NCBI GenBank assembly: GCA_902475435.1
Contig: CABRZL010000058.1
Location: 1-12,163 of the forward strand
From: an uncultured Eubacteriales bacterium
GTDB lineage: Bacteria; Bacillota; Clostridia; Oscillospirales; Oscillospiraceae
Length of the DNA stretch: 12,163 nucleotides
Direction of reading: 5' to 3'
In this document: positions 6,025 to 12,163 of the stretch, in pieces
Numbering within the stretch: position 1 is the stretch's first letter
Layout of the letters: every line of letters begins with the position of its first letter
Program-made: the position numbers and the translations under genes
The notes under the pieces: generated by a model
Database searches by the model: none
What the model was told of the DNA's origin: nothing
What the model saw: the letters and a program-made list of their open reading frames with translations, nothing else

Positions 6025-6852
6025 ATGTCGTATCTGACCGCAGTGCTGTTGGGACTGGTTCAGGGAATCGCAGTGTTTCTCCCGATTTCCGGTGCTGGTC
6101 ATATAGCGCTGCTTCAGAATATTTTTCAAGTAGGTGAGGTAGATTTATTGTTTGAAACGTTGCTTCATCTTGGAAGTTTGATTGCTGTTTTTATGGTATA
6201 TCGTAGAGATATTCGAGCTGTAGTGCGTGGTGGGCTTGGCCTTGTCGGCATTGGCCGGGATAAAGGACGTACCAACAAGCGAAATGCTGATCGCCGCCGA
6301 ATGGCGGTATTTATCATAATTGGCTCGTTACCGCTGCTGCTTGTTCTTCTCATAAAAAATGCTGTAGCGGTAATGCCTGATAACACACCGCTGGTAAGTC
6401 TAATGCTGATGCTTACCGGTACCATACTTTATCTATCGGACCGAAACGCAAAATGCATCCGTGGACTGCGTGAAGTTAGTGTGATGCAGGCTTTTCTGGT
6501 AGGAGCCGCACAGATCGTGGCTGTGTTTCCTGGAATATCACGGACCGGCACTACGATTTCCGCCGGGTTGCTCTGTGGGTTTAAGCGGAATTTTGCGGTG
6601 TATTTTTCGTTTTTACTCTGCGTTCCCGCTGCGATTGGCGCTATGATTGTGAGTCTGATCGGAGCTGCTCAAGCGGGAATTAGTATAGCAATGCTGCCAA
6701 AATATTTGTGTGGTATGTTGATGTCTGTCATCTCCGGTTATTTCAGTATTCGATTTATGCATTACTTGGCAGCGCGGAGCAATTTTGCTGGATGTTCATA
6801 TTACTGCTGGGGAGCTGGGCTGATTGCCCTTATGCTCTCCTTGGTTGCTTAG
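6025..6852 (+). CDS. UppP/BacA-family membrane protein (undecaprenyl-diphosphatase-like) with altered active-site motif
   Basis: A 275-residue polytopic membrane protein of normal UppP length. UppP recycles the cell-wall carrier lipid by converting undecaprenyl diphosphate to the monophosphate. Family hallmarks are clear: the N-terminal re-entrant region QGIAVFLPISGAGH (13-26), LLHLGSLIAVFMVY (about 47-60), and the second half motif PGISRTGTT (169-177) with the essential arginine at 173. However, the first motif is normally (E/Q)xxxE followed by PxSSxGH. Here the second glutamate (E21 in E. coli) is V17, encoded by GTG, and the second serine (S27 in E. coli) is G23. H26 is kept. R-rich loop 73-95 is probably cytoplasmic. 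The start ATG follows GGGAGGG by six bases. The gene leads an operon with ftsK and an asparaginase. It may be a paralogue with altered or lost phosphatase activity; the family assignment itself is firm. Confidence 0.88.
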   Translation: MSYLTAVLLGLVQGIAVFLPISGAGHIALLQNIFQVGEVDLLFETLLHLGSLIAVFMVYRRDIRAVVRGGLGLVGIGRDKGRTNKRNADRRRMAVFIIIGSLPLLLVLLIKNAVAVMPDNTPLVSLMLMLTGTILYLSDRNAKCIRGLREVSVMQAFLVGAAQIVAVFPGISRTGTTISAGLLCGFKRNFAVYFSFLLCVPAAIGAMIVSLIGAAQAGISIAMLPKYLCGMLMSVISGYFSIRFMHYLAARSNFAGCSYYCWGAGLIALMLSLVA

Positions 6853-6866
6853 AAAGGAGGAGTTCC

Positions 6867-9569
6867 ATGGCACAGCGTTCTGCTGTATCCAGAAAAGACG
6901 GAGAAAAAAGGAGACAGACAACGACAAAATCCCGGTCCAAAGCACAGCAGGCTACCAGCAAAAGCCCGAAGGAACTTCGAGCAGAGAAACGAGATTATTT
7001 GCTGGTGCGGTTGGTCTCATCGGTGATTTTTGTATTTCTGGCCCTGTTTCTGCTCCTGAGCATGTTTGGAGTGCATGCAGTGTTCTTGGACTTTTTCAGT
7101 CAGGTGACAAGAGGACTGGTGGGCTATGGGTATTGGATTTTGCCAGTAGCGTTCCTATATATGGCATGGGTATTGTTTTTTATGCATAAAGAACCCATTG
7201 GGCGGCGCATGATAGCTACGGTACTCATGGTATTGGCAGTCAGTGCGCTTGTTCATACAATTTTTTGCCGGATTACGTTTCAGTCAGGATTTTCACTGGT
7301 AAAAAGTTTATGGAATACCGGGACGGAAATTGCCTCCGGAGGGGTCTTGCCAGGCCTGATAGCTCAGGAGCTTCAGGCTTTGATCAGTAAAGGCGGTACG
7401 ATACCTGTTCTGATCCTTCTGATTTTCATATTGATATTTCCAATGTTCCATATTTCTGCCGCTAAAGTGATCCATGGCCGTGCGGAAAAGCGCCGTCAGA
7501 CCCTGTCAGAGCTGGACGAGGAGGAGCCCGAGCCAGTGCGTTACGATACCAGGGCAGATCTTCGTGTGCTGGCAAAGCCCGTGGCTCGGCCTAAGGTGCA
7601 GACGGAACGAATGCGGAAGCAGGAGAGCTTTGATCTTCCTTTTGGGCCAGAGAAAAAGCCGATGGATGATCAGATTTCTTTGGATGATGATTTTCTATTT
7701 GCAAAACAGGAAAAGAAGCATAAATTCAAAAAATCGAAATCAGTATCCCAGGCGTCTCCCTTTGATATTCCGTTGTCCAATGATTATACGGCGCAAGTTC
7801 AAGAAATCGTGCGGCAGGAAATTGATGCAACCGATACGCAAGAGGATGATTTTTGGCCGGCAGAGGAAAACGAAGATACAGAGCCGGAAGCAGCTGCAGT
7901 TTGTAATGCTCCGGAAACAATAGAAGTGTTTGACGTTGTGAAAGAGCAGAAGGTTAGCCATGGAGAGGCGAAGATGGCGGCGGCTCAGGTAGCAATGGAA
8001 ATTGAGGCAAAGTCAGATGCGGAAGCGCAGGAAAAACCTGTGTATCAATATCCGCCCATGAGCATGTTAACGGAAGCGATGGAGTCCAGGGAGGATAACA
8101 CCGAGGAAATGCGGACCAATGTTCGACGTTTGGAAGAGACATTGGAGAGCTTTGGCGTAGACAGCAAAATCAGCAATGTTGTTCGGGGGCCGGCAGTGAC
8201 TCGTTATGAGATGGAATTGCGGCCAGGGGTTAAAATGAGCAAGATCACATCATTGCATGAAGATATTGCGTTGTCGCTGGGGGTTACCAGCGTTCATGTG
8301 GCGGCGGTGCCTGGGAAAAGTTCTACCATCGGTATTGAGGTGCCAAATTCTATTGTAACCAGCGTACCAATCAAAGAGGTTCTTAGCTCCAAGGAGTTTA
8401 AAACGCACAAATCTGCTTTGGCGTTTGCCGCGGGCAAAGACATCAGCGGGAATTATATCATTGGGGATATCGCAAAAATGCCCCATTTGCTCATTGCAGG
8501 CACCACCGGTTCCGGTAAGTCTGTCTGTATGAACAGCATTATTGTGTCGCTTTTGTATCGGGACAGCCCGGAGCAGTGCCGTCTTATTATGATCGATCCC
8601 AAAGTGGTGGAGCTGAGCATCTATAATGGTGTGCCGCATTTGTTGATTCCTGTGGTAACAGATCCTAAAAAAGCTGCTGGGGCGCTCCAATGGGCTGTCA
8701 CGGAAATGGATCGCCGGTATAAGCGGTTTGAGGATGCCCGTGTCCGTGATTTAGCGGGCTTTAACAAAAAGGCTGCTTCCGATCCGGAACTGGAGCCGAT
8801 GCCGCGTATTGTGATAATCATTGACGAGTTGGCTGACCTGATGATGGTGGCAGCCAAGGAGGTGGAAACTTCCATTGCTCGGCTGGCAGCCAAAGCGCGT
8901 GCAGCTGGTATGCATCTGGTCATTGCCACGCAGCGGCCTTCGGCAGATGTCATCACTGGTGTGATTAAAGCGAATATTCCATCCCGTATTGCCTTTGCCG
9001 TGTCCTCGGCTATGGAGAGCAATATTATCATGGGAACTCGTGGTGCGGAAAAGCTCCTGGGGAAAGGTGATATGTTCTATGCGCCCCAGGGATCAGATAA
9101 GCCAAAGCGTGTTCAAGGCTGCTTTATCAGCGATGAAGAAGTGGAGAAGGTAGCCGAATTTGTGAAAAATGCATCTGAAACGGAATATTCACAGGAGATT
9201 CTCAATGAAATTGAGCAGAATGCAGCTTCGGCCGGAAAGAGTGATGGAGAAGGCGGACAGGCTTCTTTGGCGGACAGCGATGGAGATGTTTTGCTGCCAG
9301 AAGCCGTAGAGGTTATTTTAGATACAAAGCAGGCGTCTGTATCCATGCTTCAGCGACGACTGAAGCTTGGTTATGCACATGCGGCGCGAATCGTAGATGA
9401 AATGGAGGAAAAGGGAATTGTGGGGCCGTTTGAAGGTTCAAAACCCCGTCAGGTATTGATTACACGGGAGCAGTGGAACACGATGGTGGGGATCAATCCC
9501 AAGGCAGTCGCTCCGCCGGAATCACTGGAGACGGAGGAAGAGGACGTTCCCTTTGAAGAGGATGTGTAG
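6867..9569 (+). CDS. ftsK: FtsK/SpoIIIE-family DNA translocase
   Basis: A 900-residue septal DNA pump that moves chromosomal DNA through the closing division or sporulation septum. A basic N-terminus (1-45) precedes four membrane helices (about 46-67, 85-106, 114-134 and 178-195). A long acidic, low-complexity cytoplasmic linker (about 215-410) connects to the motor. The motor carries Walker A GTTGSGKS (545-552) and Walker B ending in IIIDELADLM with D653 and E654. At the C-terminus is a winged-helix gamma domain (about 809-870; QASVSMLQRRLKLGYAHAAR), which reads the polar guide sequences. The start is ATG 6867, preceded by AAAGGAGG (6853-6860), 14 bases after the uppP-like stop; longer in-frame starts would lie inside that gene. 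The linker makes it longer than Bacillus subtilis SpoIIIE (about 790 residues). Whether it acts in division, sporulation or both cannot be told from the sequence. Confidence 0.96.
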   Translation: MAQRSAVSRKDGEKRRQTTTKSRSKAQQATSKSPKELRAEKRDYLLVRLVSSVIFVFLALFLLLSMFGVHAVFLDFFSQVTRGLVGYGYWILPVAFLYMAWVLFFMHKEPIGRRMIATVLMVLAVSALVHTIFCRITFQSGFSLVKSLWNTGTEIASGGVLPGLIAQELQALISKGGTIPVLILLIFILIFPMFHISAAKVIHGRAEKRRQTLSELDEEEPEPVRYDTRADLRVLAKPVARPKVQTERMRKQESFDLPFGPEKKPMDDQISLDDDFLFAKQEKKHKFKKSKSVSQASPFDIPLSNDYTAQVQEIVRQEIDATDTQEDDFWPAEENEDTEPEAAAVCNAPETIEVFDVVKEQKVSHGEAKMAAAQVAMEIEAKSDAEAQEKPVYQYPPMSMLTEAMESREDNTEEMRTNVRRLEETLESFGVDSKISNVVRGPAVTRYEMELRPGVKMSKITSLHEDIALSLGVTSVHVAAVPGKSSTIGIEVPNSIVTSVPIKEVLSSKEFKTHKSALAFAAGKDISGNYIIGDIAKMPHLLIAGTTGSGKSVCMNSIIVSLLYRDSPEQCRLIMIDPKVVELSIYNGVPHLLIPVVTDPKKAAGALQWAVTEMDRRYKRFEDARVRDLAGFNKKAASDPELEPMPRIVIIIDELADLMMVAAKEVETSIARLAAKARAAGMHLVIATQRPSADVITGVIKANIPSRIAFAVSSAMESNIIMGTRGAEKLLGKGDMFYAPQGSDKPKRVQGCFISDEEVEKVAEFVKNASETEYSQEILNEIEQNAASAGKSDGEGGQASLADSDGDVLLPEAVEVILDTKQASVSMLQRRLKLGYAHAARIVDEMEEKGIVGPFEGSKPRQVLITREQWNTMVGINPKAVAPPESLETEEEDVPFEEDV

Positions 9570-9570
9570 A

Positions 9571-10572
9571 ATGAAACGTGTGTTGTTGCTTTCAACGGGA
9601 GGTACGATCGCTTCACGTCCGGGAGACGATGGGTTGGAGCCAAAACTTACCGGTGAAGATCTGGTTGCAGCGCTTGGCGATCTAAAAGGGCGCTTTGATG
9701 TGGATGTCAAGCAAATTATGAATTTGGATTCGTCTAACATTCAGGCGGAGGAATGGAAGATTATGGCCCGGAGTGTCTATGAATCTTTGGAAGACTATGA
9801 TGGGATCATAATTACGCATGGAACAGATACCATGGCATATACTGCATCCATTTTAAGCTTTATGTTGCCGGGCCTCCGGAAGCCGGTGGTTTTGACGGGA
9901 TCACAAATCCCAATGGACAATATGCTTACCGATGCGAGGAATAATTTATTTTGTGCGCTTGCAGCTGTAGATGCGGGAATCTATGGAGTCAGTGTGGCGT
10001 TTAATCGGCATATTATTCGAGGATGTCGGGCGGTAAAGGTCAGGACAATGGGATTTGATGCATTTGAGAGTGTGAATGCCCAGTATTTGGGGGAAATTTT
10101 TGCGGATGGACTTCGTGTTTATGCATCGCAGAACCCGGGGCAGGCCACTTCCCTCAAACTTATGGATCAAATTTCTACCGATGTATTTTTGCTAAAGTTA
10201 ATTCCAAACACCAAACCACGTCTGTTCGACCATTTGCGGGATATCGGCTATCGGGGTGTGGTATTAGAAACGTTTGGAGCAGGCGGGCTTCATTTTCACC
10301 ATCGGGATTTGTTGGAAAAATTGTGGATGTTGCAACAGCAGGGAATTGTTGTAGTGGCATGCAGCCAGTGCCTTTATGAACCTAGTGATTTTACGATTTA
10401 TGAAGTGGGAAGAAAATTGCTGGAGGCTGGCGTCATTCCGGCAGGAGATATGACTACAGAAGCCGCAGTTACCAAACTTATGTGGGCGCTGGGACAGACC
10501 GGGGATCCAGGGGAGGTAAGAAAAATTTTTTCAACGAATCTTTGCGGAGAAATCAGCGAAGAACATTTATGA
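9571..10572 (+). CDS. ansA: Type I (cytoplasmic) L-asparaginase
   Basis: A 333-residue enzyme hydrolysing L-asparagine to aspartate and ammonia. The N-terminal motif LLSTGGTIAS (6-15) supplies the nucleophilic threonine (T12). The second motif, THGTDTMAYTAS (82-93), supplies the T85-D86 pair. There is also the GSQIPMDN segment near 110-117 and the type I C-terminal block GVIPAGDMTTEAAVTKL (about 287-303). No signal peptide is present, which together with length indicates the cytoplasmic AnsA class rather than the secreted type II. The ATG at 9571 is one base after the ftsK stop and eight bases after GAGGA (9558-9562); an ATG at 9562 would add three residues and lies closer to the site. The close spacing shows it is cotranscribed with ftsK. 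A large hairpin follows. Related archaeal-type GatD-like amidases share motifs, but the type I enzyme fits better. Confidence 0.93.
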   Translation: MKRVLLLSTGGTIASRPGDDGLEPKLTGEDLVAALGDLKGRFDVDVKQIMNLDSSNIQAEEWKIMARSVYESLEDYDGIIITHGTDTMAYTASILSFMLPGLRKPVVLTGSQIPMDNMLTDARNNLFCALAAVDAGIYGVSVAFNRHIIRGCRAVKVRTMGFDAFESVNAQYLGEIFADGLRVYASQNPGQATSLKLMDQISTDVFLLKLIPNTKPRLFDHLRDIGYRGVVLETFGAGGLHFHHRDLLEKLWMLQQQGIVVVACSQCLYEPSDFTIYEVGRKLLEAGVIPAGDMTTEAAVTKLMWALGQTGDPGEVRKIFSTNLCGEISEEHL

Positions 10573-10582
10573 TATTGATAAG

Positions 10583-10631
10583 ATGAGAGGTCCCCTGAGC
10601 AGTGTCTGTCGCTGCTCAGGGGACTTCTCAT
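10583..10631. terminator. Long hairpin between the convergent asparaginase and AraC-family genes
   Basis: A stem of about 20 pairs runs 10583-10602 against 10612-10631. Its core, GTCCCCTGAGCAG with CTGCTCAGGGGAC, is perfect, followed by one G-T pair and then further Watson-Crick pairs. The loop is nine bases. There is no clear T run on either side, so it is either a bidirectional stop without a tail or an mRNA end-protecting structure. It includes the last codon region and stop of the AraC-family gene. Confidence 0.6.
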
Positions 10632-11893
10632 TCCATTCGCTGCCGAACGGAGGCCTTTAATGCACCAGGGGTGATATCACCAAATTGGCGAAAGGCTCGA
10701 TACATGGTAGAAAGATCTGTATAGCCAGCCGCCTCTGCTACATTCCGCATAGGCCACTCCGGATGGGTTTCAATCAATTGCTGAGCCAGGAAAAAGCGTC
10801 TTTGCTGAATGAAACGATGTAAGCTTACGCCAAAATAATAGCGGAATTGTTTGGCAATTTGGGCTGTGCTGATACCGAATCGTTGGGATATCTGAGAAAC
10901 GGTCAGATCCGGTTCGGATATGTGCTGTTCTACATATTCCCGGATAGACTGAATTTGCTTTTGCCGACCGACTGCGCGCAGAACGCGGTGTTGTTTTCGA
11001 AGTTCTTCCAGTAGCTGTTCCATTAGGGAAAGAAACTCAGCTTCCGTTTCAAAGGCCATGGCACGATAAACAATGTTATGACGGCGAAGATAGGCTGCGT
11101 CTACCAATCCTGTACTACCGAGGTAATCAGTAAAGGTCAGAATGAACATCTGAATATGGTGGTGTACAGATTCTATAGAAGGGACGCTGTTTTGTAAAAT
11201 TGTCTCTACGATCTGCTGGGCAATTTTAGAAATTTCGCATGTATCCCGGACAATTTGCTCCGCTATGGAAACAGAGAACTGGCGATATGCACTCATATCT
11301 CCGATAAAAGCGTCATGGAGTTGCTGTTCAGAATCCAGCTGAATCAGAGGGGAGTAGACATTGCGAAAATCATAGTATTCCATAGCGTGATGCAGGTTGT
11401 TAAAACATCGGAAAATACCAGCCTCTTCAAATTGCAGATCGCTTAATATGATACGGATTTTTGGATATTTTGGAAGCAGATAGTTGGTTAAATCTGCGAA
11501 GGAATTATAAATCTGTTGTTTTACAGCACCGCAGCCTTCGCTGTTTTCTTGAAGTCTTGGAGAGCAAACTAAAATATATAACTTTCCACTGACAGAAAAA
11601 CAATACCAAAGAGGGAAAGAAAATATATTTGCAGCTGCTGTTACCAGAGGAAGAATTTGGTCCGGTGACAACTCAATTTGCCCCAGGGGAGATGGTTGAA
11701 TTAACGCTGCCTCGAAGCCGCCGCAGCCCAGGATAATGCCGGCTTGTTCCAACGCGTCAAAACAATTGGTTGTGTTTCGATAGTGATTCATGGTGATTAT
11801 AGAAAGCAGGTCTGAAATTTCCTGAGTTTGGGATGATGAAACAGCGGTGTCCGTGTCATTCCATTCCGGATGAAGTGAATTGTAGTATAACAT
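10628..11893 (-). CDS. AraC-family transcriptional regulator with large N-terminal sensor region
   Basis: A 421-residue soluble regulator. The C-terminal ~105 residues form an AraC/XylS DNA-binding domain: helix-turn-helix one at about 331-351 (LTVSQISQRFGISTAQIAKQF) and two at about 383-405 (RNVAEAAGYTDLSTMYRAFRQFG), followed by TPG. No membrane segment or signal peptide is apparent. The middle part (about 100-185, including EEAGIFRCFNNLHHAMEYYDF) is reminiscent of the degenerate sensory regions that precede AraC domains in many clostridial regulators; this is tentative. The start is ATG 11893, eight bases after GAAGG; an upstream in-frame TTG at 11935 lacks a ribosome binding site. The gene is divergent from a lipoprotein gene, with repeated TTTTTTGCAA elements in between, suggesting it regulates that transporter locus, and perhaps itself. 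Confidence 0.9.
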   Translation of the reverse strand: MLYYNSLHPEWNDTDTAVSSSQTQEISDLLSIITMNHYRNTTNCFDALEQAGIILGCGGFEAALIQPSPLGQIELSPDQILPLVTAAANIFSFPLWYCFSVSGKLYILVCSPRLQENSEGCGAVKQQIYNSFADLTNYLLPKYPKIRIILSDLQFEEAGIFRCFNNLHHAMEYYDFRNVYSPLIQLDSEQQLHDAFIGDMSAYRQFSVSIAEQIVRDTCEISKIAQQIVETILQNSVPSIESVHHHIQMFILTFTDYLGSTGLVDAAYLRRHNIVYRAMAFETEAEFLSLMEQLLEELRKQHRVLRAVGRQKQIQSIREYVEQHISEPDLTVSQISQRFGISTAQIAKQFRYYFGVSLHRFIQQRRFFLAQQLIETHPEWPMRNVAEAAGYTDLSTMYRAFRQFGDITPGALKASVRQRME

Positions 11894-11905
11894 AAATACG
11901 CCTTC

Positions 11906-12001
11906 TTTTTTGCAATTATATAATATTTTTTGCAAAAATACAACTAATATTGTATATATAATTTAATAGAAAATACAAATATATTTACTGATTGCAAAAA
12001 A
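11906..12001. promoter_or_regulatory. Three TTTTTTGCAA elements, candidate AraC-family operators
   Basis: TTTTTTGCAA occurs at 11906-11915 and 11926-11935, exactly 20 bases apart in the same orientation, about two helical turns. A third copy in opposite orientation (TTGCAAAAAA) is at 11992-12001. The second copy extends into a perfect palindrome TTTTTGCAAAAA (11927-11938). AraC-family activators commonly bind two half-sites about 21 bases apart, so these are plausible binding sites for the neighbouring regulator. The surrounding DNA is very AT-rich, which raises the chance of random matches. Confidence 0.5.
11915..11943 (-). promoter_or_regulatory. Putative promoter of the AraC-family gene
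   Basis: On the minus strand TATAAT (11920-11915) is 17 bases from TTGTAT (11943-11938), which keeps the TTG of the -35. One TTTTTTGCAA element lies in the spacer and another just downstream of the -10, which would suit self-regulation. Several other TATAAT-like matches exist in this AT-rich stretch. Confidence 0.45.
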
Positions 12002-12010
12002 ATGAAGAAG

Positions 12011-12040
12011 TTGATACACTAACAAAAGATAGAGTATTCT
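12011..12040 (+). promoter_or_regulatory. Putative promoter of the lipoprotein gene
   Basis: TTGATA (12011-12016) and TATTCT (12035-12040) are 18 bases apart, giving a start near 12047 and a short leader before AAGGAG (12058-12063). The inverted TTGCAAAAAA element ends ten bases upstream of the -35, a normal position for an AraC-type activator site. Confidence 0.5.
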
Positions 12041-12071
12041 GTCTAAAAATCTGATAGAAGGAGCAAAACAA

Positions 12072-12163
12072 ATGAAAAAACGGATCTTAGCATGTTTGCT
12101 TGGCATCACAATGGTGATGACGTTGTTTGCTGGGTGCGGTAGTCAATCGTCTTCGGAATCCAC
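12072..12163 (+). CDS. Lipoprotein, N-terminal fragment (probable solute-binding protein), cut by the window edge
   Basis: Only the first 30 complete codons are present. They encode a lipoprotein signal peptide: MKKR, a hydrophobic core, and the lipobox LFAGC with the lipid-modified cysteine at residue 22, followed by a serine-rich linker (GSQSSSES). AAGGAG (12058-12063) sits eight bases before the ATG. Such an N-terminus is typical of extracellular solute-binding proteins of ABC importers in Gram-positive bacteria. The position next to a divergent AraC-family regulator fits that, but the mature domain is not visible and other lipoproteins are possible. Confidence 0.85.
   Translation, partial: MKKRILACLLGITMVMTLFAGCGSQSSSES

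Noticed and set aside
5692..6129. Minus-strand open frame of 145 codons across the end of the second permease and the start of the uppP-like gene
   Set aside because: It is antisense to two well-supported genes and to a terminator and promoter, has no recognisable domain and no convincing ribosome binding site.
5896..6137. Plus-strand open frame starting at 5898 (79 codons)
   Set aside because: It reads through the exporter terminator hairpin and the next promoter and overlaps the uppP-like start in another frame; no ribosome binding site or recognisable protein.
8250..9031. Two overlapping minus-strand open frames of 146 and 136 codons within the FtsK motor region
   Set aside because: They lie opposite the most conserved part of ftsK and their composition is what the opposite strand of a coding region gives.
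6867..9569. FtsK-like protein as a conjugative element (ICE/Tra) translocase
   Set aside because: It has the four-helix anchor, gamma domain and chromosomal setting of a septal translocase, and no relaxase, integrase or conjugation genes are nearby.

Overview
The window comes from a low-to-moderate GC Gram-positive bacterium, most likely an anaerobe of class Clostridia (Bacillota). The signs are strong AAGGAGG-type ribosome binding sites, frequent short gene overlaps, clear sigma-A type promoters, a SpoIIIE/FtsK translocase of Firmicute architecture, a type I (AnsA-like) asparaginase and a lipoprotein signal peptide with a classic lipobox. Both genus and species are beyond what the sequence alone shows. 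I see no mobile element, CRISPR array, tRNA or rRNA.

Layout, left to right. (1) 1-1907: a two-gene unit, a membrane-anchored polyprenyl-phosphate-type family 2 glycosyltransferase followed, with a 4-base ATGA overlap, by a multi-spanning membrane protein resembling DUF2238/YjdF; it ends in a strong intrinsic terminator. (2) 2001-5937: a small XRE-family repressor on the minus strand, divergent from a three-gene ABC exporter operon (ATPase of the NatA/YhaQ type and two paralogous ABC-2/NatB-type permeases). The shared control region carries two near-identical inverted repeats (ATATCTC-N5-GAGATAT) placed exactly on the promoter elements, so the repressor very probably controls both itself and the exporter. 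(3) 5968-10631: an operon with an extended -10 promoter, encoding an UppP/BacA-like membrane protein, an FtsK/SpoIIIE DNA translocase and a type I L-asparaginase, closed by a long hairpin between convergent genes. (4) 10628-12163: an AraC-family regulator on the minus strand, divergent from a lipoprotein gene cut by the right edge, with an AT-rich control region holding three copies of a TTTTTTGCAA element.

How they fit together: the best defined system is the repressor/exporter pair, where the sequence supports a self-regulated, ligand- or stress-responsive export module of unknown substrate. The AraC/lipoprotein pair looks like the start of a transport locus with its local regulator; the lipoprotein would be the binding component, but only its first 30 codons are visible. 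The most unusual single observation is that the UppP-like protein lacks the second glutamate of the (E/Q)xxxE motif and one serine of its active-site loop while keeping the rest of the fold and the arginine, suggesting a changed or lost phosphatase activity. A second oddity is a basic, proline-containing insertion directly before the ABC signature motif in the exporter ATPase. I found no evidence for a wholly new type of system; the exporter module and the altered UppP homologue are the parts most worth following.
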